DNA from: Bordetella parapertussis
Lineage (GTDB): Bacteria; Pseudomonadota; Gammaproteobacteria; Burkholderiales; SG8-41
Direction of reading: 5' to 3'
DNA: 22,531 bases
NCBI GenBank assembly: GCA_945870465.1
Contig: CAMBSS010000059.1
Location: forward strand, 1 to 22,531
Shown: positions 7,407 to 14,492 of the stretch, piece by piece
Position numbering within the stretch: position 1 is the first letter of the stretch
Layout of the letters: each line of letters begins with the position of its first letter
Made by a program: the position numbers and the translations under genes
Notes under the pieces: model-generated
The model's database searches: none
Seen by the model: only the letters and a program-made list of their open reading frames with translations
What the model was told of the DNA's origin: nothing

Positions 7407-8108
7407 TTAACGGGTTCCGACGAGATGCAGGAACCGCAATACCTGATAAAGCCCGGCCTCCGGTATGCCGAATATCGCTGCGATGCCCGAGAGCGACAGG
7501 GCAATCAGCGGCGACAATAGCATTCCGAGCACGCCGGTGAATAATAACGCCAACAGAATGATGAAGCCGAAACGTTCTATCTGCGCGAATTTCCAGGCCA
7601 TATTATGCGGCAGCAGGCTCACCGCGATACGTCCGCCATCGAGCGGCGGCAGCGGAAACAGATTGAGCACAAAGAATATGACATTGACGAAAATACCCGA
7701 CGCCCCGACGAATAGCAGCCAGATCGCCGCGGTATTGCTCGGTGCAAGTCCTGCTCCGACGTTGAGCACCAGCGCCCATAGCAACGCCATGAAAAGATTG
7801 CTGAACGGCCCTGCCGCCGCCACCCACAGCATGTCGCGCTTGGGATTGCGCAGGTTGGCAAAATTGACCGGCACCGGCTTGGCCCACCCGAACATGAAGC
7901 TGGTCAGCAAAAGCGTGGCCAGCGGCACTATGATGGTGCCGAGGAGGTCGATATGCCGCAGCGGATTCAGGCTGACGCGACCCGCCGCATAAGCAGTCAT
8001 GTCACCGAAGTGTTTTGCCACATAGCCGTGTGCCGCTTCGTGCAGCGTAATCGCGAATAATATCGGCAAGGCGAATACCGCGATTTTCTGAACTACGTTA
8101 AGCTCCAA
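7407..8108 (-). CDS. Site-2 protease family (M50) membrane metalloprotease
   Basis: This is a polytopic membrane protein of about 233 residues. It carries the zinc motif HEAAH (His23, Glu24, His27) in an N-terminal helix and the second metal-ligand motif NLFPLPPLDGG (Asp157). The remainder is five to six hydrophobic segments. This matches the compact 'YwhC-type' M50 peptidases, whose substrates are mostly unknown. I chose the TTG at 8108: it is preceded by GGGAG with six bases spacing, and the resulting N-terminus (LELNVVQKIAV) matches where homologues begin. An upstream ATG at 8135 is in frame but would add nine atypical residues and a larger overlap with the YciO gene. With the TTG start the overlap is 11 bp. 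Confidence 0.9.
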   Translation of the reverse strand: MELNVVQKIAVFALPILFAITLHEAAHGYVAKHFGDMTAYAAGRVSLNPLRHIDLLGTIIVPLATLLLTSFMFGWAKPVPVNFANLRNPKRDMLWVAAAGPFSNLFMALLWALVLNVGAGLAPSNTAAIWLLFVGASGIFVNVIFFVLNLFPLPPLDGGRIAVSLLPHNMAWKFAQIERFGFIILLALLFTGVLGMLLSPLIALSLSGIAAIFGIPEAGLYQVLRFLHLVGTR

Positions 8109-8733
8109 CAAGTTCTCCCAGCAGATTGGCGGCACCCCTGCCCTGGCGCGTAATGACCGGCATGTCGGCAGTCAGATCGACGACTGTGGTTGGCACTATG
8201 CCGCACGACCCGCTGTCGATTATCAGATCGACGTGATGCTCCAGACGGTCGCGTATTTCAGCCGCATCGTTCAATGGCTCCTTGCTGCCCGGCAATATCA
8301 GGGTCGAGGACAACAACGGTTCCGCGAGTTCCGAGAGCAGCGCATGCACCACCGGGTGCGAAGGTATGCGCACGCCGATAGTCTTGCGCTTCGGATGCAG
8401 CAGCCGTCGCGGCACTTCGCGCGTCGCCTGCAATATGAAAGTGTAGCTGCCGGGCGTCGCCGCCTTGATCAGCCGGAACTGCCGGTCGTCTATGCGCGCG
8501 TAAGTTGCCGCTTCGCCCAGATCGCGGCACAGCAGGCCGAAATGGTGGCGCGCATCGACCTCGCGTATGACGCGGATGCGCTCCATGGCCGCCTTGTCGC
8601 CGACGTGGCAACCCAGCGCGTAGCATGAATCGGTCGGCAGCACGACCACGCCGCCGGCGCGAATGATGCCGACCGCCTGGCGTATCAAGCGCAACTGCGG
8701 ATTATCGGGATGGAGGGAGAAAAACTGGCTCAA
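8098..8733 (-). CDS. YciO/Sua5/YrdC family protein
   Basis: This is a 211-residue protein of the Sua5-YciO-YrdC superfamily, whose characterised members make threonylcarbamoyl-AMP for the t6A modification of tRNA. The dsRNA-binding-like fold shows in GGVVVLPTDSCYALGC, the lysine/arginine-rich IRVIREVDARHHFGLLC, the ATPGSYTFIL and KRKTIGVRIPSHP motifs, and the C-terminal STVD-like TTVVDLT. The N-terminus SQFFSLHPDNPQ and the absence of a Sua5 C-terminal domain point to the YciO branch, whose exact role is less clear than TsaC. The start codon is a TTG at 8733. No other in-frame start lies nearby, and the N-terminus fits the family. The weak initiation region is unusual. Confidence 0.88.
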   Translation of the reverse strand: MSQFFSLHPDNPQLRLIRQAVGIIRAGGVVVLPTDSCYALGCHVGDKAAMERIRVIREVDARHHFGLLCRDLGEAATYARIDDRQFRLIKAATPGSYTFILQATREVPRRLLHPKRKTIGVRIPSHPVVHALLSELAEPLLSSTLILPGSKEPLNDAAEIRDRLEHHVDLIIDSGSCGIVPTTVVDLTADMPVITRQGRGAANLLGELVGA

Positions 8734-8774
8734 GGTATGTGCATCAGCCGCGGAAAAGTCGAGCGGGTTCCAAA

Positions 8775-9650
8775 TCAGACGCCGAGCATGTGCCAGACGG
8801 GCACCAGTCCCGCCGGCAGCGCGGGCAGGCTGCCGAGGTCGAAATAGCTTTCAGCCGGCGAATGAAAATCCGAGCCGCTCGAAGCCGCCAGCCCGAACTC
8901 GCGCGCGTGCGCGGCGAACACCGCGTATTGCTGCGGCTTATGGCTGCTGCTGACGACTTCGATAGCGGCGCCTCCCAGGTCGCGAAACTCTGCAAGCAAG
9001 TCGCGCATCTGCGCGGTATCCAGCGGATAGCGTCCGGGGTGCGCGATGACCGCCACGCCGCCGCTGCCGTTGATCCACTTCACCGCATCGTCAAGACTTG
9101 CCCACTGATGCGGCACGAAACACGGTTGACCGCCGCCGAGATAACGTTTGAACGCGCTTTTCATGTCCTTCACCAGGCCGCGCTTGACGAGAAAACGCGC
9201 AAAATGCGTGCGGCTGATCATCTCGGTATTGGCGGCAAATTCCCGCGCCCCATCCTGGCTGCCGGCTATCCCCAGCGCATCGAAAGCGGCGACAATTTTA
9301 TCCGCACGCACGTTACGGCCGCCGCGGGTTGCGGCGAGCCCGGCCTGCAGTCCGGCATTGGCCGGATCTATGCCCAGACCGACGATGTGCAGGGTCTGCG
9401 TGCGCCAGGTCACCGAAATCTCGACGCCGTTTACCAGCGTTAAGCCAAGGCGTTGCGCCGCAACATGCGCGGGCGCAAGCCCGCTGGTGTCGTCGTGGTC
9501 AGTCAAAGCGAGGACTGCCAATCCGCGTTTCACGGCGCGCGCCACCAGTTCGTCCGGCGTCAAAGTCCCGTCGGAGCAGGTTGAATGGCTATGCAGGTCT
9601 GGACTGATCAAGGTGGGGCAAGCCCCTGCCACTAGCGGAAAAGGTGGCAA
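8775..9650 (-). CDS. PHP-domain phosphoesterase (RNase AM / nucleoside 3',5'-bisphosphate phosphatase type)
   Basis: This is a protein of about 291 residues with a complete PHP metal site: DLHSHST (His20, His22), ALTDHDD, a central VIAHPGRYP and the C-terminal SGSDFHSP. The layout matches the TrpH/YciV group. In E. coli that protein removes 5' nucleotides from RNA (RNase AM) and also dephosphorylates 3',5'-nucleoside bisphosphates. It is the first gene of the minus-strand run and lies 41 bp before the YciO gene. The start is unsure: the frame opens with TTG 9650, and GTG 9632 and TTG 9609-9611 are alternatives. The last places the conserved DLHSHS close to the N-terminus, as in homologues. 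None has a clear ribosome site. Confidence 0.88.
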   Translation of the reverse strand: MPPFPLVAGACPTLISPDLHSHSTCSDGTLTPDELVARAVKRGLAVLALTDHDDTSGLAPAHVAAQRLGLTLVNGVEISVTWRTQTLHIVGLGIDPANAGLQAGLAATRGGRNVRADKIVAAFDALGIAGSQDGAREFAANTEMISRTHFARFLVKRGLVKDMKSAFKRYLGGGQPCFVPHQWASLDDAVKWINGSGGVAVIAHPGRYPLDTAQMRDLLAEFRDLGGAAIEVVSSSHKPQQYAVFAAHAREFGLAASSGSDFHSPAESYFDLGSLPALPAGLVPVWHMLGV

Positions 9651-9671
9651 GGGTTTGTAATCAAAAGAGAA

Positions 9672-9680
9672 ATTCTACCA
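9672..9680 (-). promoter_or_regulatory. Candidate extended -10 promoter for the PHP-to-trpS run
   Basis: The minus strand reads TGGTAGAAT, an extended -10 (TG-n-TAGAAT) some 20 bases before the upstream-most start of the PHP gene, in the 103-bp divergent gap with the DUF1223 gene. No good -35 is visible, which is compatible with an extended -10. If it is real, transcription begins near 9665, and a TTG start at 9650 would have a very short leader. Confidence 0.35.
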
Positions 9681-9753
9681 CACTCCGCTGCTGACGGTAT
9701 TTGCAGGTCATGCCGTAATCTGCCGACCCGCATTGCGACCAATATCGACCAAG

Positions 9754-10632
9754 ATGCGAATTTCCGTGCGAACCTGGTGCCACGCCATCGCCCTGGCGGC
9801 AATGCTGGCGTCGCCCACAGGCGCCGCAGGCGAATGCACGGCGGTCAGCGGCCCGCAACGCGTGGCCGTTCTCGAGCTGTACACCTCCGAGGGCTGCGAC
9901 AGTTGTCCCCAGGCGGACAACTGGGTCAGCGAGCTGCCGGCCAGAAAACTCACCAGCGACCGCGTGCTGCCGCTGGCGTTTCACGTCGATTACTGGAACC
10001 AGCTCGGCTGGACCGACCCCTTTTCACAGGCTGTTTTCAGCGAGCGTCAGCGCCGGCATAGCCAGCGCCGGGGGGTCAGTTTCGTGGTGACGCCGCAACT
10101 TCTGCTCAACGGCCAGGACTATCGCCGCGCGCTCATGTTCGACGATATCGACGGCAAGATCCGGACGACTAATCAATCCAAACCGCAGGCCTCCATACGC
10201 ATAGCCACAACCAGCGGTAGCGCAGATCTGAACAGCAAGATCGATGTCAGCGTCCCCGGCGGCGCCGGGCAAAGACGCGCCCAGGTCTACCTCGCCCTCT
10301 TCGAAAACAACCTGGCCACCACGGTCCCGGCGGGCGAAAACAAAGGACATACGCTCAGACACGATTTCGTCGTGCGCAGTCTGGTCGGTCCGCTGGCGCT
10401 GGACAGCGCGGGAAATTTAAACCACTCGCAGCGGTTCCCGCTGGCAGCCAGCTGGAAGCCGCGGGACCTGCACCTCGCGGCGTTCGTGCAGCATCCGCAA
10501 AGCGGCGACGTGCTGCAGGCGCTGCTCGCAAACTGCCGCCAAGCGCCCCGCCGGCCGCACCAAGGCCTGATTTTACAGGCGGGTGCGCATATAATCCGGT
10601 CATCGCCCCATGGAATGGGCGGATATACTTGA
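9754..10632 (+). CDS. Secreted DUF1223 thioredoxin-like protein
   Basis: This is a 292-residue exported protein. The first 26 residues form a signal peptide (MRISVRTW, a hydrophobic core, then cleavage near TGAAG). The mature part fits DUF1223: VLELYTSEGCDSCPQAD with a thioredoxin-like CxxC at Cys48-Cys51, then LPLAFHVDYWNQLGWTDPFS and FVVTPQLLLNG. Family members are periplasmic and of unknown function, and the CxxC suggests disulfide redox. I chose ATG 9754 because the longer frame from TTG 9733 only adds charged residues before the signal. After the usual end near LLANC the frame runs on for about 30 residues of low-similarity tail, in which a promoter for the next gene is embedded. The stop lies seven bases before that gene's ATG. 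Confidence 0.9.
   Translation: MRISVRTWCHAIALAAMLASPTGAAGECTAVSGPQRVAVLELYTSEGCDSCPQADNWVSELPARKLTSDRVLPLAFHVDYWNQLGWTDPFSQAVFSERQRRHSQRRGVSFVVTPQLLLNGQDYRRALMFDDIDGKIRTTNQSKPQASIRIATTSGSADLNSKIDVSVPGGAGQRRAQVYLALFENNLATTVPAGENKGHTLRHDFVVRSLVGPLALDSAGNLNHSQRFPLAASWKPRDLHLAAFVQHPQSGDVLQALLANCRQAPRRPHQGLILQAGAHIIRSSPHGMGGYT
10590..10595 (+). promoter_or_regulatory. Candidate -10 element for the duplicated membrane protein gene
   Basis: TATAAT is a perfect sigma-70 -10, 45 bases before the ATG at 10640 and inside the 3' end of the DUF1223 gene. The -35 region (around CTGATT at 10567-10572, 17-bp spacing) is poor. It would give a leader of about 38 bases. Confidence 0.45.
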
Positions 10633-10639
10633 GGCGGGG

Positions 10640-11206
10640 ATGAACCAAAATCAAGCGCTTGCACTGGCTATCGCGGCGGCCAACATCGTGTTGATCATGC
10701 TGTTTCCGCCGTTTGATTCGTTTTCGCTCGCCAAGTCGCCGATACCGGTGTTCGCGGGGTTTTATTTCTACCCCAACCGCAACCAGTTCATGGTCGTCAA
10801 TACCAGCCTGCTGTTCCTCGAGCTCTTCATCGTATTGATCAACGCGGGCATCGCCTGGCTGCTGCTGAGCTTAAAAAAAGTGCGGGTCACGCGCCGCCGC
10901 TTCGGCCTGCAGAATGCGACGCTGCTGGTGGTCGCGGTGAATCTCGTCGTCATCGTGCTTTTCCCGCCGTTCGAATCGGTGTTCGCCATGTCCAAGGCGT
11001 CGATTCCGACGTTTGAAGGTTTTTATTTCATTTTTGCGCGCCAGGACAATCACGTCATCGTGACCGCCGTGCTGTATCTCGAGGTTTTTTTCATGCTCAT
11101 CAACGGCGCGATATTCTGGCTCATATTCCGCGACAAGAACGACGGGGTGCCGTCGGCGGAAGAAGCGATGAAACTGATGATGGAAATGCGCAAGCGCGGC
11201 GGCTGA
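10640..11206 (+). CDS. Unrecognised four-helix membrane protein with an internal duplication
   Basis: I do not recognise this 188-residue protein. It consists of two copies of a unit of about 62 residues (roughly 15-76 and 101-162). Each unit has a hydrophobic helix ending in LFPPF(D/E)S, a loop with K..IP.F.GFYF, then a second helix containing LE.F..LIN..I.WL. Shared positions include Asn15/Asn101, Glu61/Glu148 and Asn68/Asn155. The Glu and Asn lie inside predicted membrane helices 2 and 4. The linker (KKVRVTRRR, 79-87) and the C-terminal tail are basic, so both should be cytoplasmic and the IP.F.GFYF loops periplasmic. The start is ATG 10640 with GAGG(10631-10634) upstream; an earlier in-frame start at 10610 lacks this. 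It overlaps nothing and converges with the HNH gene. Confidence 0.8.
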   Translation: MNQNQALALAIAAANIVLIMLFPPFDSFSLAKSPIPVFAGFYFYPNRNQFMVVNTSLLFLELFIVLINAGIAWLLLSLKKVRVTRRRFGLQNATLLVVAVNLVVIVLFPPFESVFAMSKASIPTFEGFYFIFARQDNHVIVTAVLYLEVFFMLINGAIFWLIFRDKNDGVPSAEEAMKLMMEMRKRGG

Positions 11207-11207
11207 C

Positions 11208-11235
11208 AGCCCGCCCGGCTCGCCCTAGGCGGGTT
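11208..11235. terminator. Hairpin between convergent genes
   Basis: AGCCCGCC (11208-11215) pairs with GGCGGGTT (11228-11235) around a 12-base loop, with one G-T wobble. It lies between the membrane protein stop and the HNH gene stop and overlaps the latter. There is no T-tract, so termination is only likely by position. Confidence 0.35.
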
Positions 11236-11860
11236 GGTGCAGCCGGCTTTGCGCCGGTACGTGCTGGGCCAGAAATTCCATCTGGTCGGCAAGGATGCGC
11301 CGGTTGGTCAGGATCAGATATTCGGCGCGGTTGGGCACGTAGGGCAGGTAAAGTAATTCCATGTGCGCCATCTCGGGCGTGCGGTCGCTTTTTCTCTCGT
11401 TGCACGAACGACAGGCGGTCACCACGTTCATCCAGGTGTCGCGGCCGCCGCGCGAAAACGGAATCACGTGGTCACGCGTCAACTTCGACGCCGGCAGCAT
11501 GCTGCCGCAAAAAGCGCACAGGCAGCGGTCGCGATGAAACAATTCGCGGTTGTTCAGCGGCGGCACCTGGCTGAATGCGCGCATCGCCATCGCCTTGCCC
11601 TTGATCGCAATGATGCTGCTCGCCACGATCTGCGAGCGCCCGCCGGATATCCGGTTGTAGCCGCCCTGCACCCTGAAGGCCTGTTCGCCCGCGGTCCAGG
11701 CGATTTGCTCCTTGGCGTAATAAAAACACGCGTGCTGCCACGTGATCCAGCGATGCGGTATGCCGTTGGTATCAAGCGTCAGGATCAGCGGAAACACGCC
11801 CGGTTTTGAAGCGGGGCCCGGAAGCTGGTCAAGGTCGATCATGAGGTCTGGGACTGTCAT
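11225..11860 (-). CDS. HNH endonuclease
   Basis: This is a 211-residue protein with a zinc-supported HNH (beta-beta-alpha-metal) nuclease module in its second half. The module runs C115-A-F-C118, Asp130-His131 in LTRDHVIPFSRGG, Asn145 in DTWMNVV, and C150-R-S-C153 followed by Asn154. All nuclease and zinc residues are present, so it is probably active. The first 100 residues (PLILTLDTNGIPHRWITW and others) are a domain often found ahead of this HNH type in proteobacteria; its role is unknown to me. It stands alone: its 5' end faces the divergent rhlE gene 411 bp away and its 3' end faces the membrane protein gene. Nothing nearby suggests restriction-modification or an intron. ATG 11860 has only a weak TAGG upstream. 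Confidence 0.88.
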   Translation of the reverse strand: MTVPDLMIDLDQLPGPASKPGVFPLILTLDTNGIPHRWITWQHACFYYAKEQIAWTAGEQAFRVQGGYNRISGGRSQIVASSIIAIKGKAMAMRAFSQVPPLNNRELFHRDRCLCAFCGSMLPASKLTRDHVIPFSRGGRDTWMNVVTACRSCNERKSDRTPEMAHMELLYLPYVPNRAEYLILTNRRILADQMEFLAQHVPAQSRLHQPA

Positions 11861-12190
11861 GCCTAACTTGGTTTATCCGTGTTAATTCAGCAGGTTTACG
11901 GAGAAGTTGTAACAATCTACCAGATTTTGCGTGGTTTTTCGTGATTTTTCAAAGACCAACGCTCATAACCTGCCGCCGCTTCGTGGCCAGGCAGGAATTT
12001 TCTGCCCGCTGCCGGACACGGCCCAAGCCGCTTGCCAGTCCGGCCGGAACACCGAACGGTGGCCCGCTAGCGGCCCCGGGAGGCTGCGCTCAGATCGGGC
12101 TGGCGGTTTTTATCTGGGCAGGTTACAATTGAAAAACAAATGGTTAGTGATCTTATTTGAGATATTTTAGTTGCCTAATTCGCAACACTA
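11861..12190. other. Long divergent intergenic region between the HNH and rhlE genes
   Basis: I find no convincing gene here. The longest frames (11931-12170 and 11941-12132) lack ribosome sites and family-like sequence. The HNH-proximal third and the 12120-12190 segment are AT-richer than the window average, as expected for promoters. The middle is GC-rich and contains the palindrome CCGCTAGCGG (12064-12073). Confidence 0.5.
12124..12129 (+). promoter_or_regulatory. Candidate -10 element for rhlE
   Basis: TACAAT matches the sigma-70 -10 at five of six positions in an AT-rich stretch 143 bases before the rhlE ATG. The -35 is not convincing. If used, the mRNA would carry a leader of about 135 bases containing the paired structure at 12191-12252. 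Confidence 0.3.
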
Positions 12191-12252
12191 TTACCAGCCC
12201 GGACGCCCTCGTCGGCGTTATCCTGCAGTCGGTTTCGTGCTGCAGCTGGTAA
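12191..12252 (+). promoter_or_regulatory. Structured 5' leader of rhlE (predicted three-way junction)
   Basis: TTACCAGC (12191-12198) pairs with GCTGGTAA (12245-12252). Two more stems lie inside: ACGCC/GGCGT (12203-12207 with 12214-12218, six-base loop) and TGCAG/CTGCA (12224-12228 with 12240-12244, eleven-base loop). The closing stem ends six bases before the ribosome site AGGAG (12258-12262) of rhlE. Folding was done by eye; no thermodynamic or comparative test was made. It matches no riboswitch class I know. Confidence 0.5.
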
Positions 12253-12271
12253 ATTCCAGGAGTTCCCGCTG

Positions 12272-13708
12272 ATGTCGTTTGAGTCCCTCGGCTTGTTGCC
12301 GGAGTTGCTGCACGCAATTGCAGATCAAGGCTATACCGAACCATCCCCCATCCAGTTAAAAGCAATTCCGCCGGTGCTGGCACGCCAGGACATCATGGGT
12401 TGCGCGCAAACCGGCACCGGCAAAACCGCCGGCTTTGCATTGCCGATTCTGCAGATGCTGGCGCCGCACCAGAACACGAGCCCGTCGCCCGCCCGCCACT
12501 CCATCCGCGCGCTGATACTCACGCCGACGCGCGAGCTTGCCGCGCAAGTTGAAGAAAGCGTGCGCAACTACGGCAAGTACCTTGCGTTGCGTTCCACCGT
12601 GGTCTATGGCGGTGTCGACATCAATCCGCAGATAAAGGCACTGCGCGCCGGCGTCGAAGTACTGGTCGCCACGCCCGGCCGCCTGCTCGATCACGTGCAG
12701 CAAAAAACGGTCAACCTGACGCGCGTCGAAATCCTCGTGCTCGATGAAGCCGACCGCATGCTCGACATGGGTTTCATGCCCGACATCAAGCGCATCATCG
12801 CGTTGCTGCCGACGGAACGACAGAACCTGCTGTTCTCCGCCACCTTCTCGGACGAAATCAAGCGGCTCGCCAACCAGATACTGCGTTCGCCGGTTTCGGT
12901 GGAAGTCGCGCGCCGCAATGCGCCGGCCGATCTGGTAACGCACCAGATGTACGAGGTCGACGCCGATCGCAAAGGCGCCCTGCTCACACATTTGATCAAG
13001 AGCCGCGAGATGAAGCAGGCGCTGGTGTTCGTGCGCACCAAGCGCGACGCCAACCGCTTGATGCGCGAACTCCTGCGCGACGGTGTCGCCGCTACCGCCA
13101 TCCACAGCGACCGCACCCAGGGCGAGCGCACGCAGGCTCTGGAAGACTTCAAACAGGGCACGGTCAACGTGCTGGTGGCGACCGATATCGCGGCGCGCGG
13201 GCTCGACATCGAATTGCTGCCATTTGTCATCAATTACGAACTGCCGTATGCCGCCGAGGATTATATCCACCGCATCGGACGCACCGGCCGTGCCGGCAGC
13301 ACCGGTGAAGCGATTTCGCTGGTGTGCGCCGACGAGCACCGCATGCTCGACGACATCGAACGCGAATTAAAACGCAAACTTGAACGGCTGCCGTTGCCGG
13401 AATTGGCCAGCAGCCGCAAATCATCCAGCCATGGCGAAAGCCGACACGCCGCGCCGCGCCATGCAACAGGTCACAAATCGTCCAGCGCTCACAAGCCGGC
13501 AAGCAGCCACGAGCCGTCGTCCCATAGCAAACCACATTCCCGGCCCGCAGCAGCTCCCTTGCCCGGCGGCTTTGATTTCAGCAAACCTTATGAATTCAAG
13601 CCGACTGACACGCCAGCAGAAGCACCGGCGGCGAGCCACAGTGCACGCTACGCCAAACGCGGACGGCCGACTGCCGCCCTGCTCGGAGGCGCCGCCAAGA
13701 AGCCTTAG
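12272..13708 (+). CDS. rhlE: DEAD-box ATP-dependent RNA helicase RhlE
   Basis: This is a 478-residue helicase with all canonical motifs in order: the Q motif region (GYTEPSPIQ), motif [24 protein letters not shown], motif II DEAD in [28 protein letters not shown] and [10 protein letters not shown]. RhlE proteins unwind short RNA duplexes and act in ribosome assembly and RNA turnover, often with cold induction. After the core (about residue 375) comes a low-complexity tail with many Ser, His, Lys and Pro residues, ending in [10 protein letters not shown], a motif typical of the RhlE C-terminus, plus a short Ala-rich end. AGGAG lies nine bases before the ATG. The upstream leader is predicted to be structured, and the gene converges with the oxidoreductase gene. 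Confidence 0.95.
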   Translation: MSFESLGLLPELLHAIADQGYTEPSPIQLKAIPPVLARQDIMGCAQTGTGKTAGFALPILQMLAPHQNTSPSPARHSIRALILTPTRELAAQVEESVRNYGKYLALRSTVVYGGVDINPQIKALRAGVEVLVATPGRLLDHVQQKTVNLTRVEILVLDEADRMLDMGFMPDIKRIIALLPTERQNLLFSATFSDEIKRLANQILRSPVSVEVARRNAPADLVTHQMYEVDADRKGALLTHLIKSREMKQALVFVRTKRDANRLMRELLRDGVAATAIHSDRTQGERTQALEDFKQGTVNVLVATDIAARGLDIELLPFVINYELPYAAEDYIHRIGRTGRAGSTGEAISLVCADEHRMLDDIERELKRKLERLPLPELASSRKSSSHGESRHAAPRHATGHKSSSAHKPASSHEPSSHSKPHSRPAAAPLPGGFDFSKPYEFKPTDTPAEAPAASHSARYAKRGRPTAALLGGAAKKP

Positions 13709-13715
13709 GCGGCGC

Positions 13716-13746
13716 GGTTCAGTGGCTTGCTATGAGCCGCTGAACC
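13716..13746. terminator. Hairpin between convergent rhlE and oxidoreductase genes
   Basis: GGTTCAGTGGCT (13716-13727) pairs with AGCCGCTGAACC (13735-13746) around a seven-base loop: twelve pairs including one G-T wobble. It begins just after the rhlE stop and covers the stop of the opposing gene, so it could serve both strands. A second, GC-rich hairpin (13689-13696 with 13708-13715) precedes it. Neither has a T-tract. Confidence 0.5.
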
Positions 13747-14491
13747 AGTTGTAGCCCTGGTCTTCCCAGTAGCCGCCCGGATAGTCGTTGGTGGCGAAGA
13801 TCGCCGTGATGTGCTTCGGATTTTTGAAGCCAAGCTTGGTCGGCATGCGCAGCTTCATCGGGAATCCATAGGCGGTCGGCAGCAGTTCATCTGCAAACCT
13901 GAAAGTCAGCAGCGTCTGCGGATGCAGCGCCGTCGGCATGTCGATGCTGGTGTAATAGTCGTCGGCGCATTTGAAGCCCACATATTTCGCCGTGAGATCT
14001 GCACCGACCCGTTCCAAAAAGGTTTTGAACGTCACCCCGCCCCATTTGCCGATCGCGCTCCAGCCCTCGACGCAGATATGGCGCGTGATCTGGCTCGTTT
14101 GCGGTAACGCATAGAGCTGGTCCAGCGTCCACGGCGTCTTGTCACGTATCAAGCCACCGAGTTCGAGTTTGTAATTCGCCGCATCGACGCGCGGCGCGGC
14201 CGATTCCGCATAGAAAGCGTTGAACGGAAATGGTTTGGTGATCGCGCTTTCCGGATATTCCTGCGCCAGCTTGGCGGGATCGAAAATCGCCGCCTGCACG
14301 CCGTCGTTCCAGCGCGACATCTGCCACAGGACTTTCTGCACCGCGTCGGTGTCGGTCACGTCGCAGCCTGACAACAAGCTCAGGGCGCCCAGACTCAGGC
14401 CCTGTTTGAGGAACAGGCGGCGCTCCAGCTTGACGATCTCGCGCGACGGCGCGACCAGGTTGCGATCGGGCTTCTTCGGCAATTGGCTCAT
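13730..14491 (-). CDS. Molybdopterin-dependent oxidoreductase (sulfite oxidase/MsrP fold), Tat lipoprotein-like
   Basis: This is a 253-residue protein with the oxidoreductase molybdopterin-binding domain of the sulfite oxidase superfamily. The expected molybdenum-ligating Cys140 lies in the motif HICVEGWSAIGKWGG, and YGFPMKLRMPTKLGFKNPKHI is the typical C-terminal part. It resembles MsrP (YedY), which repairs oxidised methionines in the periplasm, but the substrate cannot be read from sequence. The N-terminus carries a twin-arginine-like ERRLFLKQ followed by a hydrophobic stretch ending in a lipobox LSGC (Cys43), so it may be Tat-exported and lipid-anchored. I chose ATG 14491, one base after the cytochrome stop, with GGGGA five bases upstream. 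The longer frame to 14527 overlaps the cytochrome gene. Confidence 0.88.
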   Translation of the reverse strand: MSQLPKKPDRNLVAPSREIVKLERRLFLKQGLSLGALSLLSGCDVTDTDAVQKVLWQMSRWNDGVQAAIFDPAKLAQEYPESAITKPFPFNAFYAESAAPRVDAANYKLELGGLIRDKTPWTLDQLYALPQTSQITRHICVEGWSAIGKWGGVTFKTFLERVGADLTAKYVGFKCADDYYTSIDMPTALHPQTLLTFRFADELLPTAYGFPMKLRMPTKLGFKNPKHITAIFATNDYPGGYWEDQGYNWFSGS

Positions 14492-14492
14492 A

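Noticed and set aside
11225..11860. HNH protein as part of a restriction or defence system
   Set aside because: No methyltransferase, toxin partner or other defence gene is adjacent; it stands alone between housekeeping-type genes.
11931..12170. 79-codon frame in the HNH-rhlE gap
   Set aside because: There is no ribosome site, no family resemblance and no coding-like composition.
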